Source: DASPFV01 sp035620975 (GTDB taxonomy: Bacteria; Acidobacteriota; Vicinamibacteria; Vicinamibacterales; 2-12-FULL-66-21). Taken from it: a stretch of DNA of 54,288 nt. The stretch covers positions 1 through 54,288 of the forward strand of contig DASPFV010000127.1 of assembly GCA_035620975.1 (NCBI GenBank). The letters are read 5' to 3'. The position numbers and the translations under genes are program-made. Every line of letters starts with the position of its first letter. Position 1 is the first letter of the stretch. Of the stretch, positions 8,252 to 17,050 are shown piece after piece. The notes under the pieces were generated by a model. The model worked only from the letters and a program-made list of their open reading frames with translations. It was not told the DNA's origin and ran no database searches.

Positions 8252-9840
8252 GGCTGGACGGCGGGCACCTCGCGCTGAAGGGGAACGGACGCCTGTCGAG
8301 CCGGCGGGGCTGAATGCGGATCGACCGAAGCCGGTGCCAGGACCCGCTGCGGCTGGCCTCCGGTCACGCGCTCGATGATCAGAGCCACCGACGGCTCCAT
8401 CGGACGGAGGAACACGCCAGGCACGACGCCCATCACGACGGCCATCGCCACGGTGGGCACCATCAGCGCCCATTCCCGCGGGGTGAGGTCCGGGAGGTGC
8501 CGGTTCTTCTCGTTCGTGAGCGGCCCGAAGTTCACCCGCTGGAACATCCAGAGCATGTAGACGGCCGACAGGATCACGCCGATCGCCGCGAACGCCGTGA
8601 GCCTGGCGTCCCAGCGGAACGAGCCGATCAGGATCAGGAACTCGCCGACGAAGCCGTTGAGCCCCGGCAGCGCGATCGAGGACAGCGTGATCAGCAGAAA
8701 AGCCGCGACCAGTCGTGGGGTCACGCTCTTCAAGCCGCCGAACTCCGAGATGAGCCGCGTGTGCCGGCGATCCGACAGCATGCCGACGATCATGAAGAGG
8801 CCGCCGGTGCTGACACCGTGGTTCAGCATCTGGTAGATGGAGCCCTGCACGCCCTGGACGTTCATGGCGGCCAGGCCCAGCACGACGAACCCGAGGTGGC
8901 TCACGCTCGAGTAGGCGACCAGCTTCTTCAGATCGGGCTGGACCATGGCCACGAGCGCCCCGTAGATGATCCCGACCACGGCGAGAGCCGCCAGATAGGG
9001 AGCGAAGAAGAGCGCGGCCGCCGGGAACAGCGGAAACGCGAAGCGCAACAGCCCGTACGTCCCCATCTTCAGGAGGACGCCCGCGAGGATGATCGAACCG
9101 GCCGTCGGCGCCTCGACGTGCGCGTCGGGGAGCCAGGTGTGGAACGGGAACAGCGGCACCTTGATCGCGAACGCCACGGCGAACGCCAGGAAGAACCACG
9201 TCTCGACGTGCGGGGCGAGCTGGAGCCCGTAGAGGTCCGGCAGGTCGAAGCTGGGCACGCCCGACGCTTCCGCTCTCGCGTACGCCAGCCCGATGATCGC
9301 GATGAGCATGAGCACGCTGCCGGCCATCGTATAGAGGATGAACTTGACGGCAGCATAGACGCGGCGCTCGTACCCCCAGACCCCGATCAGGAAGTACATG
9401 GGGATCAGCATCGCATCCCAGAAGACGTAGAACAGAAACAGATCCACGGCGACGAAGACGCCGAGCATCGCCGTCTCGAGCGCCAGCACGAAGATCGAGA
9501 ACAGCGGCACGTTCTTGTGCACGGAGTCCCACGACGACAGCAGCGCGAGCGGCGTCAGGAAAGCGGTCAGGACCACCAGCAGCAGGCTGATGCCGTCTAC
9601 GCCGACGTGGTAGGAGATCCCGAACGCCGGAATCCAGTCGTACCGCTGCTCGAACTGGTACGACGCGACGGACGGATCGAAGCGCCACCAGAGGACCAGC
9701 GCGGCCGCGAACGTCGCCAGCGAGGCCAGCAGGGCGAGATTGCGCACGAGCGGCTCGCGATCCGGACGCTCCCCGCGCCCGCCGGCGAGCAGCACGAGCA
9801 AAGCCCCCATCAGCGGCAGGAAGACAATCAGCGAGAGCAT
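8248..9840 (-). CDS. nuoM: NADH:quinone oxidoreductase subunit M
   Basis: 530-residue antiporter-like membrane subunit of complex I. About 14 helices; diagnostic segments include VGVDGISLLLVVLT, IKVPLFPFHTWLPDAHVEAP (the proton-channel lysine and the broken helix) and KKLVAYSSVSHLGF. The C-terminal ~50 residues are a Pro-rich tail not needed for the fold. The start ATG at 9840 is preceded by GGGGAG at good spacing. There are 64 bases between the nuoL stop and this start, the largest gap in the distal half of the operon. Confidence 0.95.
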   Translation of the reverse strand: MLSLIVFLPLMGALLVLLAGGRGERPDREPLVRNLALLASLATFAAALVLWWRFDPSVASYQFEQRYDWIPAFGISYHVGVDGISLLLVVLTAFLTPLALLSSWDSVHKNVPLFSIFVLALETAMLGVFVAVDLFLFYVFWDAMLIPMYFLIGVWGYERRVYAAVKFILYTMAGSVLMLIAIIGLAYARAEASGVPSFDLPDLYGLQLAPHVETWFFLAFAVAFAIKVPLFPFHTWLPDAHVEAPTAGSIILAGVLLKMGTYGLLRFAFPLFPAAALFFAPYLAALAVVGIIYGALVAMVQPDLKKLVAYSSVSHLGFVVLGLAAMNVQGVQGSIYQMLNHGVSTGGLFMIVGMLSDRRHTRLISEFGGLKSVTPRLVAAFLLITLSSIALPGLNGFVGEFLILIGSFRWDARLTAFAAIGVILSAVYMLWMFQRVNFGPLTNEKNRHLPDLTPREWALMVPTVAMAVVMGVVPGVFLRPMEPSVALIIERVTGGQPQRVLAPASVDPHSAPPARQASVPLQREVPAVQP

Positions 9841-9904
9841 CGGCTCCCCACCCCAGCGCGGCGACGGCGTGCCTCACCGGATCTTCGGACTCGGGACACT
9901 GGTG

Positions 9905-11980
9905 TCACATCCACAGGTACCACCCCAGAATCAGCACGGCGCCCATGAACAGCGATGCCGCGTAGGTCCGAACCGATCCGGTCTGCAGCCGGCGGAGCAC
10001 CGCGCTGCTGCCCCGCACCACGTGCCCGATGCCGTTCACCGATCCGTCAATCAGCCCTGCGTCCGCGCCCTTCCAGAGCGCCGCCGTCGACAGGTACTTG
10101 ATCGGCTGCACGATGACGGCGTCGTACAGCTCGTCGACGTAGTACTTGTTGTAGAGCAGGTTGTAGAGCGCCCGGAAGCGCTCCGCCATCGCGTCAGCCA
10201 GCCCGGGCCGGCGAAGCCAGAAATACGCCGCGATCCCGATCCCGGCAAAGGCGACGCCCGTGGAAATGGCCATCAGCAGGAGCTCGGTGGAGGCGCCGCC
10301 GTGCGCCCCCTCGGTGTCCGGTGCGTGCGGCGCCGCGGCCGCCTCCGCGCCGGCCGCACCGGCCGTCAGGCTCGCAGGCGCCGCCCCGTGCGCCTCGAAG
10401 CTTGGGTGCAGAAACGATTCGATCCAGTTGCTCCCGCCGAGCGCGTGCGGGACGCCGATGTAGCCGGCCAGCACCGATCCGATGGCCAGCACGACGAGCG
10501 GCACGGCCATCGAGGGGGGCGCATCGTGGGGCGCGTGGCCGTGCCCGGCTGCGCCGTGACCGTGGCCGGTCTGCTGCGCGTGTGCGTGAGCAGCCGCCGG
10601 CTCGTGGCCAGCCTGCGGATCAGCCCCCGAGCGGCGGCGGCCATGGAACGCCAGGAACACGAGCCGGAACATGTACGTCGCGGTCAGCAGGGACGTGATC
10701 ACGCCGATCACCCAGAACAGCGGGTAGCCGTGGTTGCCCGTGACCTCCGTTCCCACGAAGCTCTTGTAGAGAATCTCGTCCTTGCTGAAGAATCCCGAGA
10801 GCCCGGGTATCCCCGCGATCGCCAGCGCACCCACCAGGAAGGTCCAGTACGTGATGGGGAGATACGGCTTCAGCCCGCCCATCTTCCGCAGATCCTGCTC
10901 GCCGGCGAGCGCGTGAATGACCGCACCGGAACCGAGGAACAGCAGGGCCTTGAAGAACGCGTGGGTGTACAGGTGGAAGATGCCGGCCGCGTACGCGCCC
11001 ACGCCCATTGCCAGGAACATGTAGCCGAGCTGCGAGACAGTCGAGTACGCCAGCACGCGCTTGATGTCGTTCTGAACGAGGCCGATGGTGCCAGCCATCA
11101 GCGCGGTGGCGACACCGACCGCGGCCACCAGCGCCAGGGTCGCCGGCGCGTGGGAGAACAGCTCGGCGTTGCGGCCGATCATGTAGACGCCCGCGGTCAC
11201 CATCGTCGCGGCGTGGATGAGTGCCGAGACGGGTGTGGGGCCCTCCATCGCATCGGGGAGCCAGACGTGCAGGGGGATCTGGGCCGACTTGCCAGTGGCG
11301 CCGACGAAGAGCAGCAGCGTCGCCATCGTCATCACACCGGCGCCGGCCGTCTCGGGGGCCCGGGCAGCCGCCGCAGCTGCCACCTCCTGGAAGTCGAGCG
11401 TGCCGAAGGCCGTGAAGATCAGCAGCATCCCCAGGATGAAGCCGAAGTCACCGATCCGGTTCACGACGAAAGCCTTCTTGCCGGCGTCGGCGGCCGACGG
11501 CTTCGTGAACCAGAATCCGATCAGGAGATACGAGCAGAGCCCGACGCCCTCCCACCCGACGAACATCACCGGGAAGCTGGCGCCGAGCACGAGCACGAGC
11601 ATGAACGCGGCGAACAGGTTCAGGTAGGAGAAGTAGCGCGCGTACTCGCCATCGGACTCCTCGTGCATGTAGCCGATGGAGTAGATGTGAATGAGCGAAC
11701 CGATTCCGGTGACGACGAGGATCATGACCGCCGCGAGCGGGTCCAGCAGGAGGGCGAACGGGACCTGGAGCTCGCCGGACGGCAGCCAGGTGTAGACGTC
11801 CTGCCGGATCGTGCGGGCCTCGACACCCATCATCGCGGCGACGGCCATCGTCGAGACGGCGAAGGCGAGCAGCATGGCCGCGCAGGCCACGCCGCCCGAC
11901 ACGGCCTTCGGCAGCCGGCGTCCGAGGGCCGCGTTCACCACGAAGCCCAGGAACGGCAGGAGTGGAATCAGCAGCAGCAT
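9905..11980 (-). CDS. nuoL: NADH:quinone oxidoreductase subunit L, with a His-rich insert
   Basis: 691-residue largest antiporter-like subunit, carrying the long lateral helix in known complexes. Seen here: the N-terminal MEGVGLCSYLLIGFWF-like region, KSAQIPLHVWLPDAMEGPTP (231-250), and HAFFKALLFLGSGAVIHA (340-357). Residues 459-485, in the loop after TATYMFRLVFLAFHG, hold eight histidines in 27 residues with Gly/Ala between. Such His-rich loops occur in other bacterial NuoL proteins and may bind metal. The C-terminal part (NLLYNKYYVDELYD and the final helix) is complete. Start at 11980 is 10 bases after the nuoK stop. Confidence 0.95.
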   Translation of the reverse strand: MLLLIPLLPFLGFVVNAALGRRLPKAVSGGVACAAMLLAFAVSTMAVAAMMGVEARTIRQDVYTWLPSGELQVPFALLLDPLAAVMILVVTGIGSLIHIYSIGYMHEESDGEYARYFSYLNLFAAFMLVLVLGASFPVMFVGWEGVGLCSYLLIGFWFTKPSAADAGKKAFVVNRIGDFGFILGMLLIFTAFGTLDFQEVAAAAAARAPETAGAGVMTMATLLLFVGATGKSAQIPLHVWLPDAMEGPTPVSALIHAATMVTAGVYMIGRNAELFSHAPATLALVAAVGVATALMAGTIGLVQNDIKRVLAYSTVSQLGYMFLAMGVGAYAAGIFHLYTHAFFKALLFLGSGAVIHALAGEQDLRKMGGLKPYLPITYWTFLVGALAIAGIPGLSGFFSKDEILYKSFVGTEVTGNHGYPLFWVIGVITSLLTATYMFRLVFLAFHGRRRSGADPQAGHEPAAAHAHAQQTGHGHGAAGHGHAPHDAPPSMAVPLVVLAIGSVLAGYIGVPHALGGSNWIESFLHPSFEAHGAAPASLTAGAAGAEAAAAPHAPDTEGAHGGASTELLLMAISTGVAFAGIGIAAYFWLRRPGLADAMAERFRALYNLLYNKYYVDELYDAVIVQPIKYLSTAALWKGADAGLIDGSVNGIGHVVRGSSAVLRRLQTGSVRTYAASLFMGAVLILGWYLWM

Positions 11981-11990
11981 CTGATCGTTC

Positions 11991-12293
11991 TCACCACTTC
12001 AGCGCGGTGAAGGCATCCGGGACCAGCGTCTCGCGGTGGCGGAAGAGCGCAATCACGAGCGCCAGGCCGACGGCGGCCTCTGCGGCGGCGACGGTCATCA
12101 CGAAGAACGTGATGATCTGCCCGTCCACCGTGCCACGGAAGCGCCCCACCGAGACGAACGTCAGGTTCACCGCGTTGAGCATGATTTCGATCGACAGGAG
12201 GACCGTGATCAGGTTGCGCCGCAGGAACACGCCGGCCGTTCCGATGGCGAACAGGATGCCGGACAGGATCAGGAAATAGTTGAGCGGCACCAT
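11991..12293 (-). CDS. nuoK: NADH:quinone oxidoreductase subunit K
   Basis: 100-residue, three-helix membrane subunit of the complex I proton-transfer chain. The pattern NYFLILSGILFAIGTAGVF followed by the conserved LLSIEIMLNAVNL (with the membrane-embedded glutamate) and FFVMTVAAAEAAVGLALVIA (second glutamate) identifies it clearly. Length is standard. It starts ATG at 12293, one base after the nuoJ stop at 12295, and is followed by nuoL after 10 bases. Confidence 0.96.
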   Translation of the reverse strand: MVPLNYFLILSGILFAIGTAGVFLRRNLITVLLSIEIMLNAVNLTFVSVGRFRGTVDGQIITFFVMTVAAAEAAVGLALVIALFRHRETLVPDAFTALKW

Positions 12294-12294
12294 C

Positions 12295-12804
12295 TCAGGA
12301 CTCCCTCCGCGCCAGAACGACCGCCCCGATCATGCTGACGAGAATCAGGATTGACGTCACCTCGAAGGCGAACGCGTGATCGGTGAACAGCACCGCGCCG
12401 ATCCGGGCGACCGAGCTCACCGCGGCGCCCTCGGCGCCGAAACGGGCCACGCCGATGTTGGACAGCGCCCAGACGATCTCCGCGGCCAGCAGGAGCGACA
12501 GCACGGCCCCGATCTTCAGACCGGTCGGCCCGAGCATGCCGGCGACCGTCGAGGGTGCCGGCTCCTCGCGGGGCACGTTGAGCAGCATGACCACGAAGAG
12601 AAAGAGCACCATGATGGCGCCGGCGTAGATGATGATCTGCGTGACCGCGGTGAACGGGGAATCGAGCAGGATGTACAGCCCGGCCAGGCCGCCGAACGAC
12701 ACGATGAGCAGCATCACGCTGTACATCGGGTTGCGCTGGCCGACCACCAGCAGCGAGGCGACCACGGTGATGGCGGCGAAGACGTAGAAGGCGACTATCG
12801 TCAT
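12295..12804 (-). CDS. nuoJ: NADH:quinone oxidoreductase subunit J
   Basis: 169-residue, five-helix membrane subunit. The N-terminal pattern FYVFAAITVVASLLVV then NPMYSVMLLIVSFGGLAGLY and TQIIIYAGAIMVLFLFVVMLL is diagnostic for NuoJ. Length is normal. The start at 12804 is 22 bases downstream of the nuoH stop. In the usual E. coli order nuoI sits between nuoH and nuoJ. There is no room for it here and no ferredoxin-type cysteine motif in either strand of the gap. Confidence 0.95.
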   Translation of the reverse strand: MTIVAFYVFAAITVVASLLVVGQRNPMYSVMLLIVSFGGLAGLYILLDSPFTAVTQIIIYAGAIMVLFLFVVMLLNVPREEPAPSTVAGMLGPTGLKIGAVLSLLLAAEIVWALSNIGVARFGAEGAAVSSVARIGAVLFTDHAFAFEVTSILILVSMIGAVVLARRES

Positions 12805-12826
12805 TGGCGTATGCTCGCGCCGGGCG

Positions 12827-13855
12827 CTACCCCAGCCACACGACCAGCCCCGCGGTGGCCAACAGGTTCACGACCGCGGCCGGCAGCAGCCACTTCCACC
12901 CGAACTCCATGAGCTGGTCGTACCGGTAGCGTGGAAGCGTCCAGCGCATCCACACGTAGAAGAACAGCAGCAGGAACACCTTCACGATGAACCAGACCCA
13001 CGCCAGCCAGTCGGGCAGGAACGGCCCGAGCCAGCCGCCGAGATACAGGCTCGTCGCGACGGCCGAGACGGTGACCATGTTCACGTACTCGGCGAGGAAG
13101 AAGAGCGCGAAGCTCATCGAGCTGTACTCGGTGTGGTACCCCGCCACGAGCTCCTGCTCGGCCTCCGGAAAGTCGAACGGAGCGCGGTTGGTCTCGGCCA
13201 CGCCGGCGATCATGTAAATCAGGAATCCGAGGGGCTGCAGGAACAGGTACCACTTCGGGATGAAGCCCCACCAGTACCCGGACTGGTCCAGCACGATCTG
13301 GCGGAGCGACATCGATCCGGCCAGCATGATCACCGCCGCGAGCGCCAGCCCGTACGACAGCTCGTAGCTGATCATCTGCGCCGCGGAGCGGAGGCCCCCG
13401 AGCAGCGAGTACTTGCTGTTGGAGCTCCAGCCCGCGAGGACGATGCCGTAGACGCCCATCGAGGTGATCGCGAAGATCACCAGGACCGCGACGTTCACGT
13501 CCGTGACCTGCAGCGGGATCGGCTCGTCCAGCAGCCCGAAGAGCGTGGTCTCTGTGCCGAACGGCACGACCGAGAACGCGGCGAAGGCGGCGGTCGCCGA
13601 GATCACGGGGGCGATGGCGAAGAGCAGCGCGTCGGCAGCTTTCGGCCGCAGCTCCTCCTTGAACAGGAGCTTGATGACGTCGGCAAACGGCTGCAGCCAG
13701 CCTTCGGCCCCGACGCGGTTGGGGCCGACGCGATCCTGGATGTAGGCGCAGACCTTCCGCTCCATCCACACCATGAAGGCGGCCGAGAGAACCAGCAGGT
13801 TGAAGACGACGAAGATCAACCCGAAGTGGGCGACGAGAGTCGGACTCACAGTCAT
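12827..13855 (-). CDS. nuoH: NADH:quinone oxidoreductase subunit H
   Basis: 342-residue membrane subunit forming the quinone-binding chamber with NuoB and NuoD. Conserved features: MVWMERKVCAYIQDRVGPNRVG, FADVIKLLFKEE, and the long loop with AETNRAPFDFPEAEQELVAGY, all characteristic. I use ATG 13855 (MTVSPTLVAHFGLIFVVF), which begins right before the first helix as in the family. An upstream ATG at 13903 would add 16 charged residues and neither site has a good ribosome-binding site. The preceding gene is nuoF, ending at 13949: nuoG, normally between F and H, is missing. Confidence 0.94.
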   Translation of the reverse strand: MTVSPTLVAHFGLIFVVFNLLVLSAAFMVWMERKVCAYIQDRVGPNRVGAEGWLQPFADVIKLLFKEELRPKAADALLFAIAPVISATAAFAAFSVVPFGTETTLFGLLDEPIPLQVTDVNVAVLVIFAITSMGVYGIVLAGWSSNSKYSLLGGLRSAAQMISYELSYGLALAAVIMLAGSMSLRQIVLDQSGYWWGFIPKWYLFLQPLGFLIYMIAGVAETNRAPFDFPEAEQELVAGYHTEYSSMSFALFFLAEYVNMVTVSAVATSLYLGGWLGPFLPDWLAWVWFIVKVFLLLFFYVWMRWTLPRYRYDQLMEFGWKWLLPAAVVNLLATAGLVVWLG

Positions 13856-13948
13856 CGGCTGGAGTGAGGCGCAATCGGCGCCACGGTCCTCCCGGGACCA
13901 CACGCCTGGAGCGCTGAGAAGGCGATCATCGCGTCAGCAGGTCCCCCG

Positions 13949-15247
13949 TCAGTGCGCCGCCACCGGCACGCGGGTCGCGCGCCAGTCCGCCGGCACGGTG
14001 CAGCGGCCTTCGCGGACGTGCGCCTCGAACTCGGGGCGGAAGTGTTTCACGGTGGTCAGCGCCGGAGTGGCCGCCGCATCGCCGAAGGCGCAGAGCGTCT
14101 TGCCGACGATGTTGTTGCCGATGGTGACGAGCAGGTCGATGTCGCGCATCGATCCCTCGCCGGCATCGATGCGTGTCAGGATCTTGTGCAGCCAGTCCCC
14201 GCCCTCGCGGCACGGCGTGCACTTCCCGCAGGACTCGTGCTTGTAGAAGTGGAGCAGGTTCTTCGCCGCCCAGACCATGCACGTGGTCTCGTCCATCACG
14301 ATGATGCCGGCCGAGCCGAGCAGCGAGCCGGCCTTCGCCACGTCGTCGAAGCTGGCCGGGACGTCGAGCTGATCGGGCAGCAGGATCGGCACCGACGACC
14401 CGCCCGGAATCACCGCCTTCAGCTGGTGGCCCGCCCGCACGCCCCCCGCCCGATCGAAGATCAGCTCGCGCAGGGTCGTCCGCATCGAGGCCTCGTAGAC
14501 CCCCGGACGCTCGACGTGGCCGCTGACGCAATAGAGCTTGGGCCCGCCGTTGTTCTCCGGCCCGAGCGCGGCGAACCACTCGGCGCCGTTCAGGAGAATG
14601 CACGGCAGGTTGCACAGCGTCTCGACGTTGTTCACGGCCGTCGGGCAGTCGTAGAGACCGGAGACGGCCGGGAACGGCGGCTTGATGCGGGGCTGCGCCC
14701 GCTTCCCCTCGAGCGACTCGATGAGGGCGGTCTCCTCTCCCGCCTCGTACGCCCCGGCGCCGCGGTGGATGAAGATGTCGCAGTCGAACCCGGTGCCCAT
14801 GATGTTGCGGCCGACGTAGCCGCGGGCATACGCCTTGGCGAGCTCGGCTTCGAGGACCTGCTGCACGTGGTAGAACTCGCCGCGGATGTAGATGTAGGCG
14901 ACCTTCGCGCCGATGGCCCAGCAGCCGATCAGGCAGCCCTCGAAGAGGAGGTGCGGATGACGCTCCATGAGCACGTGGTCCTTGAACGTGCCGGGCTCGC
15001 TCTCGTCGGCGTTGCAGCAGATGTATTTCGGCTTCGGCGTGTCCTTCAGCACGAACTGCCACTTGAGGCCGGTCGGAAACCCGGCGCCGCCGCGGCCGCG
15101 CAGGCCCGAGGCCTTCACCATGTCGATCACGTCCTTCGGCTGCATTCCGAGCGCCCTGCGGAGCCCCTCGTACCCCTCGTGGCGCAGGAAGAAATCGAGC
15201 GTGTTGCCGTTCGGCTCGCGGACGTGTTTCGTGAGGATTGGCTCCAT
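13949..15247 (-). CDS. nuoF: NADH:quinone oxidoreductase subunit F (NADH-binding)
   Basis: 432-residue peripheral subunit that binds NADH and FMN and carries the [4Fe-4S] cluster N3. GLRGRGGAGFPTGLKW (48-63) is the FMN/NADH glycine-rich loop, CCNADESEPGTFKD (77-90) is typical, and the N3 ligands are Cys340, Cys343, Cys346 (ESCGKCTPCREG) and Cys386 (KTLCAFGD). All four ligands are present, so the electron entry site looks functional. It is 19 bases downstream of nuoE. Electrons from N3 normally pass to clusters in NuoG, which is not encoded in this operon. Confidence 0.97.
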   Translation of the reverse strand: MEPILTKHVREPNGNTLDFFLRHEGYEGLRRALGMQPKDVIDMVKASGLRGRGGAGFPTGLKWQFVLKDTPKPKYICCNADESEPGTFKDHVLMERHPHLLFEGCLIGCWAIGAKVAYIYIRGEFYHVQQVLEAELAKAYARGYVGRNIMGTGFDCDIFIHRGAGAYEAGEETALIESLEGKRAQPRIKPPFPAVSGLYDCPTAVNNVETLCNLPCILLNGAEWFAALGPENNGGPKLYCVSGHVERPGVYEASMRTTLRELIFDRAGGVRAGHQLKAVIPGGSSVPILLPDQLDVPASFDDVAKAGSLLGSAGIIVMDETTCMVWAAKNLLHFYKHESCGKCTPCREGGDWLHKILTRIDAGEGSMRDIDLLVTIGNNIVGKTLCAFGDAAATPALTTVKHFRPEFEAHVREGRCTVPADWRATRVPVAAH

Positions 15248-15266
15248 TGTGTCCTTGTGCGCCCGC

Positions 15267-15869
15267 CTACCGCTCGACCTTGAGATGACAGCCGCTGAAG
15301 GCGGCAGCCCCCTTCGATCTGATCTCGTCCACCAGCCTGGCCGCGTCCTGGGGCTTCAGGCATTCGTGCCACTGCTCGTTGTTGACCATCACCACCGGCG
15401 CGCGGTCGCAGGCGCCCAGGCACTCGAACTCCTGCAGCGTGAACGTGCCCGTCGGATCGGTTTCGCCGACTCCGACGCCGAGCTTCTCGGCGAGCGCCTC
15501 GGTGATCCGCTCGGCACCCATCAGCGCGCACGAGAGCGTACGACAGACCTGCAGGACGTACTTGCCGACGGGTGCCTTGTGGAACATCACGTAGTACGAC
15601 GCGACGTCGTCGACCTCCGCCGGCGTCATGCCGAGGATCTCCGCCACGTGGCGCATGCCGTTCGCGGTCAGGAATCCCTGCTGCGCCTGCAGGAGGTACA
15701 GCGCCGCCAGGACCGCGGAACGCCGCTGGTCGGGCGGATACTGGCCGATGATCCGGTCGAGCGTCGCGCGTCGGTCCGGCGTGAAGGCAAAGGGCGGACC
15801 CTCGTCGAGGATCTTCCGCTCCGCCTTGTGGAGGCGCTCGTCGTACGCCATCAACGGGTGAAAGCTCAT
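15267..15869 (-). CDS. nuoE: NADH:quinone oxidoreductase subunit E
   Basis: 200-residue thioredoxin-fold subunit carrying the [2Fe-2S] cluster N1a. Ligands Cys109, Cys114 (CRTLSC), Cys150 and Cys154 (CLGAC) are all present with normal spacing. The N-terminal helical bundle contains the conserved QGFLTANGMRHVAEILG region. I chose ATG 15869 because it forms an ATGA overlap with the nuoD stop at 15866 and gives a normal N-terminus; the frame is open further upstream inside nuoD. Confidence 0.95.
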   Translation of the reverse strand: MSFHPLMAYDERLHKAERKILDEGPPFAFTPDRRATLDRIIGQYPPDQRRSAVLAALYLLQAQQGFLTANGMRHVAEILGMTPAEVDDVASYYVMFHKAPVGKYVLQVCRTLSCALMGAERITEALAEKLGVGVGETDPTGTFTLQEFECLGACDRAPVVMVNNEQWHECLKPQDAARLVDEIRSKGAAAFSGCHLKVER

Positions 15870-17050
15870 CGATCGACGTCTCCCATGACGACGTCCGTGG
15901 AGCCGATGACCGCAATCACGTCCGCAATCAGCCCCCCGACGATCATCTTCGGCAGCCCCTGGCACGCGTAGAACGACGGGGCGCGCAGCTTGACGCGGTA
16001 CGGCCGGTTGGTGCCGTCGGACACGACCGTGAAGCCGTGCTCTCCGCGCGGTCCTTCGACGGGCACGTACGCCTCGCCGGCGGGAACCGTGAACCCCTGC
16101 GAGTAGATGAGGAAGTGCTGAATCAGCGCCTCCATCTCGGTATACACCTTGTCCTTCGGCGGGGGGACGATGCGATAGTCCTGCACGTCGAAGACGCCGC
16201 GCGGGGAGATGCGCCCGAGCGCCTGGCGCGCGATCCGCGCGCTCTGCCGCATCTCCTCCATGCGCACCAGGTAGCGATCGTAGACGTCGCCGTCAGTGGC
16301 CACGGGGACGTCGAAGTCGTACGTCTCGTAGTTCAGGTACGGGAAGGCCCGGCGGACGTCGTAGGGAATGCCGGAGGCCCGCGCCATCGGGCCGACCAGG
16401 CCGTAGTCCAGGGCTTCCTCCCCCGTGATGCGCCCCACCCCGCGGGTCCGCTTCAACCAGATCTGGTTCTTCGTGAGCAGATCCTCGTACTCGTTCAGCT
16501 TGTCGGGGAAGGCGTCCAGGAAGGCGCTGACAGCCTGGTGGAAGCCCGTGGGCAGATCCTCGCGCAGCCCGCCGATCCGGAGGTAGCTCGGGAACATCCG
16601 GAAGCCGGCGAGCATCTCGTTGATGTTCAGCAGCTGCTCGCGTTCGCGGAAGCAGTACATCATCACCGAGACGGCGCCGATCTCGAGGGCGTGCGTGCCC
16701 AGCCACACCAGGTGGCTCGCGATGCGCTGCAGCTCCGCGATGAGGACGCGGATGTTCGTCACCCGCTCGGGCATCTCGAGCCCGAGCAGCCGCTCGACCG
16801 ACAGGCAGAACGCGAGGCTGTTCGACTGGGCCCCGAGATAGTCCATCCGCTCCACGAGCGGGATCACCTGCTGCCACTTCTTCTGCTCGGCCGTCTTCTC
16901 GATGCCCGTGTGGAGGAACCCGATGGTCGTGTCGGCGCTGACGACGGTCTCGCCCGACAGCTCCAGGACCAGGCGCAGCACGCCGTGCGTGCTGGGGTGC
17001 TGGGGCCCCATGTTGACGGTCATCGTCTCCGTGCGGAGTTCAGGGCTCAT
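15866..17050 (-). CDS. nuoD: NADH:quinone oxidoreductase subunit D
   Basis: 394-residue 49-kDa-type subunit at the junction with the membrane arm, which forms the quinone pocket with NuoB and descends from hydrogenase large subunits. Seen: NMGPQHPSTHGVLRLVLEL at the N-terminus (with the quinone-site His), LGAQSNSLAFCL, RGVGRITGEEALDYGLVGPMARASG, and the C-terminal PRGEHGF and GLPKMIVGGLIADVIAVIGS-like ending. Stand-alone D, not fused to NuoC. The start at 17050 overlaps the gmhA stop by 4 bases, and the stop overlaps the nuoE start by 4 bases, so it is tightly coupled on both sides. Confidence 0.97.
   Translation of the reverse strand: MSPELRTETMTVNMGPQHPSTHGVLRLVLELSGETVVSADTTIGFLHTGIEKTAEQKKWQQVIPLVERMDYLGAQSNSLAFCLSVERLLGLEMPERVTNIRVLIAELQRIASHLVWLGTHALEIGAVSVMMYCFREREQLLNINEMLAGFRMFPSYLRIGGLREDLPTGFHQAVSAFLDAFPDKLNEYEDLLTKNQIWLKRTRGVGRITGEEALDYGLVGPMARASGIPYDVRRAFPYLNYETYDFDVPVATDGDVYDRYLVRMEEMRQSARIARQALGRISPRGVFDVQDYRIVPPPKDKVYTEMEALIQHFLIYSQGFTVPAGEAYVPVEGPRGEHGFTVVSDGTNRPYRVKLRAPSFYACQGLPKMIVGGLIADVIAVIGSTDVVMGDVDR

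Noticed and set aside
12805..12826. A hidden small nuoI between nuoH and nuoJ
   Set aside because: Only 22 bases are available, and no CxxCxxCxxxCP motif occurs in any frame around it.
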